Below, one piece after another: positions 35,277-44,046 of a DNA stretch of 64,000 nucleotides (its first letter is position 1; each line of letters opens with the position of its first letter). The DNA lies in contig JBCCTQ010000020.1 of NCBI GenBank assembly GCA_039198225.1, positions 1 to 64,000 on the forward strand. Direction: 5' to 3'. Source of the stretch: JASJAR01 sp039198225. GTDB lineage: Bacteria > Pseudomonadota > Alphaproteobacteria > Rhodobacterales > Rhodobacteraceae. The position numbers and the translations under genes are program-made. The notes beneath the pieces were generated by a model. It ran no database searches. It was given only the letters and a program-made list of their open reading frames with translations, and was not told the DNA's origin.

Positions 35277-36793
35277 TATTCAACCTTCGGCAAAAGGGCG
35301 TCGATCGAAGCCTTGGCATCCCCGTAATACATCCGCGTGTTGTCTTTGAAAAACAGCGGGTTCTCGATGCCGGAATAGCCTGTACCCTGGCCCCGTTTCA
35401 AAACGAATGTCTGCTTGGCCTTCCAAACCTCGAGCACCGGCATCCCCGCGATCGGCGAGTTCGGGTCATCCTGGGCGGCGGGGTTCACGATATCGTTCGA
35501 TCCGATGATGATCGACACATCCGTTTCGGGAAAATCCTCGTTGATCTCATCCATTTCCAGAACGATGTCGTACGGCACTTTGGCCTCCGCGAGGAGGACG
35601 TTCATATGGCCTGGCAAGCGTCCGGCCACCGGGTGGATGCCGAAGCGAACCTCTTTGCCCTGGGCGCGGAGTTTCCGCACGAGTTCAGACACCGATTGCT
35701 GAGCTTGCGCCACGGCCATGCCGTAGCCAGGGACGATGATGACGCTATCGGCCTCGTTGAGGGCTGTTGCCACGCCGTCGGCATCGATTGCGATTTGCTC
35801 GCCCTCGACGGCCATTTGCTCACCCGCAGCACCACCGAACCCGCCCAAGATCACTGACACGAATGACCGGTTCATGGCCTTGCACATGATGTAAGACAGG
35901 ATCGCACCCGACGAGCCCACAAGCGCGCCCACAACGATCAGAAGGTCGTTGCCGAGCGAAAAGCCGATCGCCGCCGCGGCCCAGCCCGAATAGGAATTGA
36001 GCATCGAGACCACCACGGGCATGTCGGCCCCGCCGATCCCCATGATCAGGTGATAACCAATAAAGAGTGCAAGCGCGGCCAACAGGATCAGCGTCCAGCT
36101 CCCCGACCCGCCGAGATAGAGGATCAGAAACAAGAGCGACGCGGCCGCGGCCGCAGCGTTCAAAAGATGCCCGCCGGGAAGCTGAATGGCGCTTGTGTCA
36201 ATCTTGAAGGGCAAGAGGCTCGAACTGCCGGAGAGCTTCCCGTAGGCCACCACGGAGCCGGTGAAGGTGACCGCGCCGATCCAGATGCCCAGGGCCAACT
36301 CGATCCGCAAGATCGTGATCTCGACACTGGTCTTCTTGGCCACAAGTTGGCCGAACACCGACAACGTATCAGACACCTCTTTCGGCAAACCGACGGCGGT
36401 GATCCCGTCATCGGATACGGCACCCAAAGTGCCGCCATTGGCCGCATAAAGCTCTGAGACCGTGTTGATCATGATCTCGGCATTAAAGCCTACGAAGACG
36501 GCCGCGAGGCCCACCAATGAGTGCATGATGGCCACGAGCTCGGGCATCTGGGTCATCTCGACCCGTGTGGCGAGTTGATACCCCACCACGGCCCCGCCCG
36601 CGATCAGGACAAGCGACAAAAGCCAGAGCCCTTGGCCTGGGCCGATGAGTGTCGCCAAGACGGCAATCGCCATGCCGACGATCCCGTACCAGACCGCGCG
36701 TTTGGCGCTTTCCTGCCCCGAAAGCCCCCCGAGCGAGAGGATGAAGAGGACGCCTGCAACGACGTAAGCAGCTGTCGTAAAACCGAAATCCAT
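35276..36793 (-). CDS. pntB: NAD(P) transhydrogenase subunit beta
   Basis: PntB is the membrane and NADP-binding subunit of the proton-pumping transhydrogenase, which makes NADPH from NADH using the proton motive force. The 505 residues have about nine hydrophobic helices in the first 300, then the NADP domain with VPGYGMAVAQAQQSVSEL, GKEVRFGIHPVAGRLPGHMN and ending in the usual YYGDAKASIDALL. The ATG at 36793 has GAGGTAGG upstream and gives MDFGFTTAAYVVAG. pntA ends 10 bases before it, so they form an operon. Confidence 0.96.
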   Translation of the reverse strand: MDFGFTTAAYVVAGVLFILSLGGLSGQESAKRAVWYGIVGMAIAVLATLIGPGQGLWLLSLVLIAGGAVVGYQLATRVEMTQMPELVAIMHSLVGLAAVFVGFNAEIMINTVSELYAANGGTLGAVSDDGITAVGLPKEVSDTLSVFGQLVAKKTSVEITILRIELALGIWIGAVTFTGSVVAYGKLSGSSSLLPFKIDTSAIQLPGGHLLNAAAAAASLLFLILYLGGSGSWTLILLAALALFIGYHLIMGIGGADMPVVVSMLNSYSGWAAAAIGFSLGNDLLIVVGALVGSSGAILSYIMCKAMNRSFVSVILGGFGGAAGEQMAVEGEQIAIDADGVATALNEADSVIIVPGYGMAVAQAQQSVSELVRKLRAQGKEVRFGIHPVAGRLPGHMNVLLAEAKVPYDIVLEMDEINEDFPETDVSIIIGSNDIVNPAAQDDPNSPIAGMPVLEVWKAKQTFVLKRGQGTGYSGIENPLFFKDNTRMYYGDAKASIDALLPKVE

Positions 36794-36803
36794 CTTACCT
36801 ACC

Positions 36804-38381
36804 TCAAGACTTCTGGAACATTGCAAGCATCCGGCGGGTCACGAGGAACCCGCCGAAAATGTTGACCGCAGCCATCAAGATGCCGAGGGCGGCCAGTATC
36901 GTAATCGGCACCGAATTCGACCCAACCTGCATCAGCGCGCCGAGAATAATGATCGACGAAATTGCGTTCGTCACCGCCATCAACGGGGTGTGGAGGCTGT
37001 GGGAGACGTTCCAGATGACCTGGAAACCGATAAACACCGACAGGACAAACACGATAAAATGCTGCATGAAGCTCGCCGGCGTATAGAGACCGGCCAAGAG
37101 GATCAGACCCCCACCCACAGCCAAAAGCGTGAATTGTTGGCGGGTCTGAGCTTTGAAAGCCGCCACCTCTTGGGCGCGCTTTTCCTCAGGCGTCAGTTCC
37201 ACAGGGGTGTTCTTCTTCTGTTGCTGGGCGATCGCGTTGATCTTGGGCGGCGGCGGCGGGAAGGTGATCTCACCGGCATGGGCCGCCGTGGCGCCGCGGA
37301 TCACGTCGTCTTCCATATTGTGGTTGATCACACCGTCCTTTTCCGGCGTGAGATCGGTCAGCATATGGCGGACATTCGTCGAATAAAGCGTCGAGGATTG
37401 GGCCGCCATGCGCGACGGAAAATCGGTGTAACCGACGATGGTCACCCCGTTCTCGGTGACAATTTTCTCGTCTTTTTGGGTGAGTTCGCAATTCCCGCCC
37501 CGCTCGGCGGCGAGATCGACGATCACCGAACCCGGCTTCATCGCCTCGACCATGTCCTTGGTCCAAAGCACCGGCGCGGGCCGCCCTGGGATCAGGGCTG
37601 TGGTGATGAAAATGTCGATGTCGGGCGCCAGTTCGCGGAATTTGGCGAGTTGTTTTTCCTGAAATTCCGGGGAAGACGGGGCAGCATAACCCCCCGTGAG
37701 CGCGCCGTCAGTGTTACCTGCATCTTCGAATTCCAGGAAAACGAATTCAGCGCCCATGGATTCGATCTGTTCGGCCACTTCGGGGCGGACGTCGAAGGCG
37801 TAAGTGATGGCCCCGAGCGAGGTCGATGTGCCGATGGCGGCAAGCCCTGCCACCCCGGCGCCCACCACCAAGACCTTCGCTGGAGGCACTTTCCCGGCCG
37901 CGGTTACCTGACCGGTAAAGAACCGACCGAAATTGTTGCCCGCTTCGATCACCGCCCTGTAGCCGGCGATATTGGCCATCGATGAGAGCGCGTCCATCTT
38001 TTGGGCGCGGCTGATCCGGGGCACCATGTCCATCGCGACCAACGTGGCCGATGTCTTATTGGCCGTCGCCAAAAGCTCTTCGTTTTGGCCGGGATAAAAG
38101 AACGAAATCAGCGTTTTACCGGCGGTGAGTTTGCCGATCTCTCCCTCGGACGGTTCGCGAACCTTTGCAATCACATCCGCAGCCGCCCAAAGCGCATCCG
38201 CATCCGAGACGACCTCGACACCGGCCTCCGTATAGGCCCCGTCACCAAATCCCGCGGCCTGGCCCGCGCCAGCTTCGATCAGGCAGTCATGGCCGAGTTT
38301 TTGGAGCTGTTTGGCACTGTCGGGCGTCATCGCGACCCGTGCTTCGCCCGGAAAAATCTCTTTCGGCGTGCCGATTTTCAC
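36804..38381 (-). CDS. pntA: NAD(P) transhydrogenase subunit alpha, fused form
   Basis: PntA binds NAD(H) and carries part of the membrane domain. The 525 residues begin MKIGTPKEIFPGEARVAMTP. They contain the dinucleotide-binding loop VLVVGAGVAGLAAIG, the segment VIVDLAAERGGNCELT, and four C-terminal hydrophobic helices (for example FIVFVLSVFIGFQVIW). It is thus the undivided form, equivalent to PntAA plus PntAB. pntB follows 10 bases downstream. It is the first gene of the operon on the minus strand; a gap of 106 bp separates it from the methyltransferase gene. Confidence 0.96.
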   Translation of the reverse strand: MKIGTPKEIFPGEARVAMTPDSAKQLQKLGHDCLIEAGAGQAAGFGDGAYTEAGVEVVSDADALWAAADVIAKVREPSEGEIGKLTAGKTLISFFYPGQNEELLATANKTSATLVAMDMVPRISRAQKMDALSSMANIAGYRAVIEAGNNFGRFFTGQVTAAGKVPPAKVLVVGAGVAGLAAIGTSTSLGAITYAFDVRPEVAEQIESMGAEFVFLEFEDAGNTDGALTGGYAAPSSPEFQEKQLAKFRELAPDIDIFITTALIPGRPAPVLWTKDMVEAMKPGSVIVDLAAERGGNCELTQKDEKIVTENGVTIVGYTDFPSRMAAQSSTLYSTNVRHMLTDLTPEKDGVINHNMEDDVIRGATAAHAGEITFPPPPPKINAIAQQQKKNTPVELTPEEKRAQEVAAFKAQTRQQFTLLAVGGGLILLAGLYTPASFMQHFIVFVLSVFIGFQVIWNVSHSLHTPLMAVTNAISSIIILGALMQVGSNSVPITILAALGILMAAVNIFGGFLVTRRMLAMFQKS

Positions 38382-38487
38382 TTGGCTTTCCCCCGGTTTA
38401 GCGGCCCCCTCGGGCCGGAGCAGTGGCTAAGCGCGACCTCTTAACGGGGCGCATGTCAGGGCACAAGCCGTTCGGGGCGAATGCCGC

Positions 38488-38949
38488 CTAAGGGCGGCCG
38501 ACCCAGCGGGGCACGGCGGCGCGGTAGGCAGACCATTCCTCGGGAAAGGCCGCCTGAAGGCGGTCCTCTTCGGCGCGGATAAATCGCCGTTCGATCAAAA
38601 AGACAAAGAGCGGGGCCACCAAGACCACCGAGGCCGCCCCCCAAAGAACGCCTATACCGAGAAGAACGAGGGCATCACCGAGATAAATCGGGTTCCGGCT
38701 GATCGAAAAGACCCCCTCGGTCAGGATCGCTTGGGGTGCGGTATGGGGGATTGGCGAGGTTCTCCCGCGAGAAAACGCCGCCAAAGCAAGGAACATGAGA
38801 AGGAGGCCAGCGCCGATCAGCCCCCATCCCACCAAACCGGTCCAACCCGGCAATGTCAGACCGCCCGTCATTCGGGTCTCGGCGGCCAAGACGCCGATGG
38901 CGATGGCCAACCAGACCGGTGGGATATCGATGAGTTTCAGAGGACCCAT
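38488..38949 (-). CDS. Isoprenylcysteine carboxyl methyltransferase-type membrane protein
   Basis: A 153-residue integral membrane protein with about four helices. The C-terminal signature LTEGVFSISRNPIYLGDALVL and FIRAEEDRLQAAFPEEWSAYRAAVPRW is that of the ICMT/PEMT family, with the NP-Y and E-E-x-L motifs used for SAM binding. In bacteria, substrates of such proteins are mostly unknown; prenylated proteins are not expected. It stands alone on the minus strand and is divergent from the small secreted-protein gene at 39044. Confidence 0.88.
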   Translation of the reverse strand: MGPLKLIDIPPVWLAIAIGVLAAETRMTGGLTLPGWTGLVGWGLIGAGLLLMFLALAAFSRGRTSPIPHTAPQAILTEGVFSISRNPIYLGDALVLLGIGVLWGAASVVLVAPLFVFLIERRFIRAEEDRLQAAFPEEWSAYRAAVPRWVGRP

Positions 38950-39043
38950 GGGGGCAGCCTAGGATTTTCCTCAGCCGGCCGCGACGGAAATTCCTCTGCC
39001 CTCCGTAACACCTTCCAATGGACAGTGATTGGAGACGAACAAA

Positions 39044-39316
39044 ATGCGTATTGCTTTGACCACCGGCGTCATCGCCCTCGGGATTGCCCTCCAAGGCGCC
39101 GCCGCCGAAGCGGGACGCCTCGACCGGATCGAAGATCGTATTGACCGGGCCGAGAGCATCATCGACCGTCAGACCGACAATGGCCGGCTCGACCGGATCG
39201 AAGACCGCATCGATGCGGCCGAAAGCGTGGCCGACCGGCGAGGGTTTGACCGGCCCCGGCGGATCGACCGGGTGGAGCGTCGCTCCTGGCGGCGCCTTTG
39301 GATCAACGCCAACTAG
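39044..39316 (+). CDS. Small exported protein with internal repeat
   Basis: The 90-residue product has a signal peptide (MRIALTTGVIALGIALQ, cleaved after AAAEA). The mature part carries two nearly identical 19-residue units: GRLDRIEDRIDRAESIIDR and GRLDRIEDRIDAAESVADR. A very Arg-rich end follows (RRIDRVERRSWRRLW). Heptad spacing suggests short helices. GGAG lies nine bases before the ATG. No family is recognised. Similar small Asp/Arg-rich exported proteins occur in Rhodobacterales without known function. Confidence 0.7.
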   Translation: MRIALTTGVIALGIALQGAAAEAGRLDRIEDRIDRAESIIDRQTDNGRLDRIEDRIDAAESVADRRGFDRPRRIDRVERRSWRRLWINAN

Positions 39317-39435
39317 TTCGGCCGGAGCGCCAAAAGAGAACGGGGTCCCCCGCCCTGTTCATCCGTCCACATCCCCAAGGGCGCACTGGTCGGGGTGAGG
39401 GGTCGGCGGCCAAACCGGCTGCCGGCCCCTCAGGA

Positions 39436-40128
39436 TCAGGCGAACCAGCGCGCGTAGTCGCTGACCAAGAGATGGGTTGGATCCGCATCTTCTTCGATGG
39501 TGGAAAACCGGCCCAATGGCTCGCGGAAGATGTTGTCGGTCTCGTCGTCATTGACGGTGGAGACCTCACCAATGAGCACGCTTCCCCCTTCGCCCCAAAA
39601 AGCATGCCAATGGCCAGGATTTAGGGTGACGCTTTCGCCGGGGGCGAATTTGAGTATTTCGCCCGGGGCAAAGCTCCGTTCGATCCCGTCACAGCGGACC
39701 ATGCCGCCCCGGTCTTCGGCGAAATTGCCCGCGTCATCGGAACCGTAAAGCTCGACCACCAAGGTGGCCCCGCCGCGGTTGATGATGTCTTCGGATTTGA
39801 TGACATGGGTATGCATAGGCGAGAGCTGATCTTCCTCTGAGATCAAGAGCTTTTCGGCATAGACCATACCGCGGCCCCGTTCGAGGTCGCTCAGTTGCCC
39901 GTTCCGAAGCGTGAATAGGAATAGGCCCAGAGCGTCGAAATCGCACTGGCCATAATCGGTGATGTCCCAGCCCATCCGGGCCTCGGCGATATAGCGGGCT
40001 GACCCGTCCACCACGCGCGATTTGAACGCGTCCGGGGACCAATAGGCAAAGGGCGGCAACGCGAAGCCATGGGCGCGGATCATCGCGTCGGCCTCGGCCA
40101 TGATATCGTTAATGCGGGAGCGTTTCAT
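39436..40128 (-). CDS. D-lyxose ketol-isomerase
   Basis: This cupin-fold metalloenzyme interconverts D-lyxose and D-xylulose. The 230 residues match the family size. The metal-binding motif SPMHTHVIKSEDIINRGG supplies two His and a Glu or Asp, and LNPGHWHAFWGEGGSV supplies a further His. MKRSRINDIMAEADAMIRAH is the usual start. No sugar transporter or kinase is nearby, so the physiological substrate is open. A longer in-frame start at 40146 exists but lacks a better ribosome-binding site. Double-hairpin repeat B lies just upstream. Confidence 0.87.
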   Translation of the reverse strand: MKRSRINDIMAEADAMIRAHGFALPPFAYWSPDAFKSRVVDGSARYIAEARMGWDITDYGQCDFDALGLFLFTLRNGQLSDLERGRGMVYAEKLLISEEDQLSPMHTHVIKSEDIINRGGATLVVELYGSDDAGNFAEDRGGMVRCDGIERSFAPGEILKFAPGESVTLNPGHWHAFWGEGGSVLIGEVSTVNDDETDNIFREPLGRFSTIEEDADPTHLLVSDYARWFA

Positions 40129-40163
40129 GGGCGGCATTAAACCCACCGTTCCCCCGGAGGAAA

Positions 40164-40210
40164 GGGAAAACGCGCCCGTTTTCCCGCCCGATTTCTCCTG
40201 GGAGAAATCG
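40164..40210. repeat. Double-hairpin repeat, copy B
   Basis: First stem GGGAAAACG with CGTTTTCCC (40164-40185, loop CGCC). Second stem CGATTTCTC with GAGAAATCG (40189-40210, loop CTGG). It begins two bases after the stop codon of the 40213 gene on the minus strand and has the same layout as copies A and C. Confidence 0.8.
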
Positions 40211-40212
40211 GA

Positions 40213-40434
40213 TCAGGTCAAACGTCTGAGGGGTTCGCGGTTGCAAAATACCACGAATTGCCCTGCATTCTCGACAGTCGTGTAGCCCCGTCGCCGCATT
40301 TCCTGAAGAAAGAGATCGCGTCCCGCATAATGTTCGATATCGCGGATCTTGCGACGGATGACCGCCCCGCGACGCGCCGCCTGACTGTCAAAGATCCGGG
40401 CGATATAAATGTCGGGCGGGATCGACTGGGCCAT
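40213..40434 (-). CDS. Small conserved protein of unknown function
   Basis: A 73-residue protein beginning MAQSIPPDIYIARIFDSQAA. It continues with IRRKIRDIEHYAGRDLFLQE and ends RGYTTVENAGQFVVFCNREP. Comparable short proteins (pattern VVRR..DIE..GR..F..E...RG....ENAGQ..VFCN) are, from memory, common in Rhodobacterales, where some are misnamed phosphoribosylanthranilate isomerase. The predicted order is helix then a C-terminal beta hairpin. The longer open frame is not needed: this ATG gives the family start. Function unknown. It is followed by repeat B. Confidence 0.7.
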   Translation of the reverse strand: MAQSIPPDIYIARIFDSQAARRGAVIRRKIRDIEHYAGRDLFLQEMRRRGYTTVENAGQFVVFCNREPLRRLT

Positions 40435-40484
40435 GGCCCGGGCTTCGGGCAAATGGATTAACGCAAGGTTAAGCCCAGAGTAGC

Positions 40485-41261
40485 CTATGCGCTTTTGAGC
40501 CGGGCTGGCCGTTCCCCGGCCGCCCAAGCGCGGACCGCTTTGCCAAAGGCATCAAAAAGCGGCTTTGAGACCGGGTCGAGATCGGCCTGCCATTCGGCGT
40601 GCCATTGGACGCTGAGCGCGAAACCAGCCGCACCGTCGATCCGGATCGCCTCGGCCGTCCCGTCAGGTGCGGTTCCTTCGACGACCACCCTTGCCCCAGG
40701 CTCTTTGATCCCCTGGCCATGGAGCGTGTTGGTTCTTACGATTGTCGATCCGAAAAGCCTATGAAACTCCCCGCCTTCGACAAGGGTCACATCGTGTCGA
40801 AGGGCAAATTTCTCCTCCAGCGTGCCGTCGGGCGGCATTCGGTGGTTCATCCGTCCAGGCAAGTCACGGATCTCGGGATGGAGCGTCGAGCCAAAGGCCA
40901 CCGCCACCTCCTGAAACCCTCGGCATACCCCCAATATCGGCTGGCCCCGTTCGACCGCGGCACGGATCAGCGGCAGGGCCACCCCGTCCCGACCCTGGTC
41001 AAAATCGCCGTGGGCTTCGGTCGGAGCTTCGCCGTATTCCTCTGGATGGACATTGGCCCGGGCACCGGGAAAGAGAAACCCGTCACAGCGCTCCAACAGA
41101 TCCTCGGTCAGCGCAAGATCGGGGTCAGCCGGAATGATCAAAGGCAAGACGCCGGACGCCGCCGCCAAAGCCCGGGCATTCATACGTCCCCCCATGTCAA
41201 CGACATAAGAATCGTTGACGAGGAATTGACTGCCCATAATGCCGACAACCGGTCGCACCAT
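40485..41261 (-). CDS. Gamma-glutamyl-gamma-aminobutyrate hydrolase-type class I amidotransferase
   Basis: A 258-residue PuuD-like hydrolase. The nucleophile lies in GVCRGFQEVAVAFGSTLHPE (Cys 113). The His-Glu pair is in LSVQWHAEWQ. The end of the family motif is GRMNHRMPPDG and the N-terminus RPVVGIMGSQ. PuuD cleaves gamma-Glu-GABA in putrescine catabolism, but no other puu gene is present here, so the substrate is uncertain. The ATG at 41261 is preferred to a GTG five codons upstream. It is followed by the small 40213 gene, 50 bp away. Confidence 0.88.
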   Translation of the reverse strand: MVRPVVGIMGSQFLVNDSYVVDMGGRMNARALAAASGVLPLIIPADPDLALTEDLLERCDGFLFPGARANVHPEEYGEAPTEAHGDFDQGRDGVALPLIRAAVERGQPILGVCRGFQEVAVAFGSTLHPEIRDLPGRMNHRMPPDGTLEEKFALRHDVTLVEGGEFHRLFGSTIVRTNTLHGQGIKEPGARVVVEGTAPDGTAEAIRIDGAAGFALSVQWHAEWQADLDPVSKPLFDAFGKAVRAWAAGERPARLKSA

Positions 41262-41328
41262 AACGTCCACTCTCACGCCTTGGGTTTAAGAAAAACCCAA
41301 TAGGCTAAAATGGCCCAAATCCCAAGCC

Positions 41329-41757
41329 TTACGCTTCACCGATAAGCCCCGCTGAGCCGACACCTGCCAATCCGGCGGCCGCATCGTTTTCGGACGTATC
41401 CCCGGTCACCCCGACTGCGCCGATCACCGCCCCCCGTTTATCACGGATCAAGATCCCTCCCGGCACCGGGATCACCTTGCCGCCATAGGCGCCGTTCACG
41501 GCCGCTACGAAATAAGCCTGGGCCTCAGCCCGATCACGAAGCTGGCTCCCGGTCATCCCGAGCATGACCGCACCGTAAGCCTTGCCATGGGCGATCTCGA
41601 AACGGCCCGGCGAGGCGCCGTCTTCGCGTTCGAATGCAATGAGGTGACCGCCCCCATCAAGCACAACCGCCGAAAGGGGTTTGAGCCCCATTTCTTTCCC
41701 GGTCGCCAGGGTTTTCCGAATGATGGTCCGGGCCTTTGAGAGACTTATCGCGGCCAT
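41329..41757 (-). CDS. GlcG/HbpS family protein
   Basis: A 142-residue alpha/beta protein of the GlcG/HbpS (heme-degrading or cobalamin-related) family. Typical segments are LSAVVLDGGGHLIAFEREDGAS, here cited as SAVVLDGGGHLIAFERED, then IAHGKAYGAVMLGM, VIPVPGGILIRDKRGAVIGA and VTGDTSENDAAAGLAG. In E. coli a glcG gene lies in the glycolate operon before glcB. Here too it follows glcB, 17 bp downstream on the same strand, supporting a link to glyoxylate metabolism. Its exact activity is unknown. Confidence 0.88.
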   Translation of the reverse strand: MAAISLSKARTIIRKTLATGKEMGLKPLSAVVLDGGGHLIAFEREDGASPGRFEIAHGKAYGAVMLGMTGSQLRDRAEAQAYFVAAVNGAYGGKVIPVPGGILIRDKRGAVIGAVGVTGDTSENDAAAGLAGVGSAGLIGEA

Positions 41758-41774
41758 GGGGAGCTCCTTATGCT

Positions 41775-43928
41775 CTATGCGAGTTGGGCTTTGGCGTCGA
41801 GGCGACGGCCATGGAGGATCGGCTCGGTATAGCCTGCCGGCTGGTCGCGGCCATCGAGGGCAAGCTCGAGTGCGGCCCGATAGGCCACCCCGTCAAATCC
41901 CGGCGCCATTGGCCGGTAGGCCGGATCACCGGAATTCTGGTCGTCCACCACGGCGGCCATTTTCTGAAACACCGCTTCCACGTCATCGCGGCTTACGACG
42001 CCGTGGTGGAGCCAATTGGCAATGTGCTGGGCCGAGATCCTGCAGGTCGCCCGGTCTTCCATGAGACCCACATCATTGATGTCGGGCACTTTCGAACAGC
42101 CTACACCTTGGTCCACCCATCGGACCGCATAGCCCAATATCCCTTGGGCATTGTTCTCGACTTCGCGGCGGATTTGGTCTGCTGTCCATTTCCGGTAGCG
42201 CGCCACCGGAATGTCGAGCACCGTGTCCACATAGGCACGCCGCCCCTTGGCCCGAAGCGCCGATTGCACAGCAAATACGTCGACCTGGTGATAATGGAGC
42301 GCATGCAGCGTGGCGGCTGTTGGGGACGGGACCCAGGCGCAATTAGCCCCGGATTTGGGGTGTTCGATCTTAGCTTCGAGCATGGCCGCCATCTTGTCGG
42401 GCATGGCCCACATGCCTTTGCCGATCTGGGCCTTGCCAGAAAAGCCGCATTCGAGGCCGATATCGACATTCTGGTCTTCATAGGCGCCAATCCAGGCACG
42501 GCGCTTGATAAAGTCCTTCCGGCTGAAGGGACCGGCTTCCATCGAGGTGTGGATTTCGTCGCCCGTCCGGTCGAGAAAACCGGTATTGATGAAGGCCACC
42601 CGGCGGGTGGCGGCACGGACGCATTCCTTGAGGTTCACCGAGGTACGCCGCTCTTCATCCATAATGCCGAGTTTCACGGTGTATTGCGGCAGGCCCAATA
42701 TCGCTTCGACCCGGCTGAACGTCTGATCAGCGAAGGCGACTTCCGTGGGCCCGTGCATCTTCGGCTTGACCACGTAAACCGAGCCCACCGTCGAGTTGCG
42801 CGCACCTTCGGTTTTCTGAAGATCATGGCACGCGATCAGGGCTGTGATGGCAGCATCCATCAGCCCTTCCTGGATCTCCGACCCGTCGGGAAGAAGGATC
42901 GCGGGGTTTGACATTAAATGGCCCACATTTCTCACGAGCATCAGCGCCCGGCCCTTCAGCACCACGTCTCCGCCACCCGGTGCGGTAAAGACCCGGTCGG
43001 GGCTTAAGGCGCGCGAGACGGTCTCTCCTCCCTTGGAGAAGGTCTCGGTGAGATCGCCTTTCATCAGCCCGAGCCAGTTCCGGTAGGCGCCGACCTTGTC
43101 TTCGGCATCGACGCAGGCGACGGAATCTTCGCAATCCATGATCGCAGAAACCGCAGCTTCTAGGCGGATGTCGGCGAGCCCCGCCTGATCGCGGGCGCCG
43201 ACCGACGCTGTCCGGTCGAAAACGAGTTCCGCGTGAAGGCCGTTATTCTTTAAAACCACCCCGTCGGGCGCGCGGGGGTGACCCCGGTAGCCAACGAATT
43301 TCTCAGGCTGGGCCAAGGGTTGGTCGTCGATCAATAGCGCGCCGGATTGGACGTGGTAGCGCCGCGCATCGGCATGGGAAGTGCCGACGATTGGGAAGGC
43401 CTCGTCCAGAAATACCCGGGCCCGGGCCACAACCCGTGCGCCACGGCCCCGGTCATAGCCATCGCTTTGTGATGGCATCGGACCCATCGCGTCGGTGCCA
43501 TAAAAGGCGTCATAAAGGCTGCCCCAACGGGCATTGGCGGCGTTCAGGGCATAGCGGGCATTGGTGATTGGGACGACAAGCTGGGGGCCGGCCACGGAGG
43601 CGATCTCCGGATCGGTGTGCTCTGTTTCGATTTCGAAATTTGCGCCTTCGGGTAGAAGATAGCCGATCTCTTCGAGAAACGCTTTGTAGGCGTCGTGGTC
43701 GTGGGGGGCATTGGCACGGGATTTATGCCACGCATCGATCTTGTCTTGGATGTGCGTTCGTTCCGCTAAAAGGGCGAGGTTTTTCGGCTGAAGATCTCGG
43801 ATCAGGGCGGCAAACCCCTCCCAAAACGTCGATGCGTCGATGTCGGTGCCCGGCAAGGCTTCCGTTTCGACGAAATGGGCAAGCATATCGGCCACTTGGA
43901 GCCCCGCCCGCTCGACCCGTTTATCCAT
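41775..43928 (-). CDS. glcB: Malate synthase G
   Basis: This enzyme condenses glyoxylate with acetyl-CoA to malate. At 717 residues it fits isoform G. Segments include NARYALNAANARWGSLYDAFYG, given here as NARYALNAANARWGSLYD, the region RNTVGSVYVVKPKMHGPTE-like NSTVGSVYVVKPKMHGPTEV, the metal and substrate region LGIMDEERRTSVNLKECV, and NTGFLDRTGDEIHTSMEAG. The ATG at 43928 is preceded by GGAGG. The glcG-like gene follows. Isocitrate lyase is not in the window, so the route (glycolate or acetate) is undecided. Confidence 0.95.
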   Translation of the reverse strand: MDKRVERAGLQVADMLAHFVETEALPGTDIDASTFWEGFAALIRDLQPKNLALLAERTHIQDKIDAWHKSRANAPHDHDAYKAFLEEIGYLLPEGANFEIETEHTDPEIASVAGPQLVVPITNARYALNAANARWGSLYDAFYGTDAMGPMPSQSDGYDRGRGARVVARARVFLDEAFPIVGTSHADARRYHVQSGALLIDDQPLAQPEKFVGYRGHPRAPDGVVLKNNGLHAELVFDRTASVGARDQAGLADIRLEAAVSAIMDCEDSVACVDAEDKVGAYRNWLGLMKGDLTETFSKGGETVSRALSPDRVFTAPGGGDVVLKGRALMLVRNVGHLMSNPAILLPDGSEIQEGLMDAAITALIACHDLQKTEGARNSTVGSVYVVKPKMHGPTEVAFADQTFSRVEAILGLPQYTVKLGIMDEERRTSVNLKECVRAATRRVAFINTGFLDRTGDEIHTSMEAGPFSRKDFIKRRAWIGAYEDQNVDIGLECGFSGKAQIGKGMWAMPDKMAAMLEAKIEHPKSGANCAWVPSPTAATLHALHYHQVDVFAVQSALRAKGRRAYVDTVLDIPVARYRKWTADQIRREVENNAQGILGYAVRWVDQGVGCSKVPDINDVGLMEDRATCRISAQHIANWLHHGVVSRDDVEAVFQKMAAVVDDQNSGDPAYRPMAPGFDGVAYRAALELALDGRDQPAGYTEPILHGRRLDAKAQLA

Positions 43929-43999
43929 CAAAGCCCCTCCGTTTCGGTATGCGACGGTGTTCCTAAGGGGCGCCGAAGAACGAAGCAAGGCGCGCCGAT

Positions 44000-44046
44000 G
44001 ATTTCTCGAAAGAGAAATCAGCCCGGAAACCGCGCCCGGTTTCCGG
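44000..44046. repeat. Double-hairpin repeat, copy C, overlapping the DUF2256 gene end
   Basis: Stem GATTTCTC with GAGAAATC (44000-44019, GAAA loop) and stem CCGGAAACCG with CGGTTTCCGG (44023-44046, loop CGCC). It is inverted relative to copies A and B. The DUF2256 stop codon (44018-44020) lies inside it, so the repeat encodes that protein's last residues. Confidence 0.8.
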
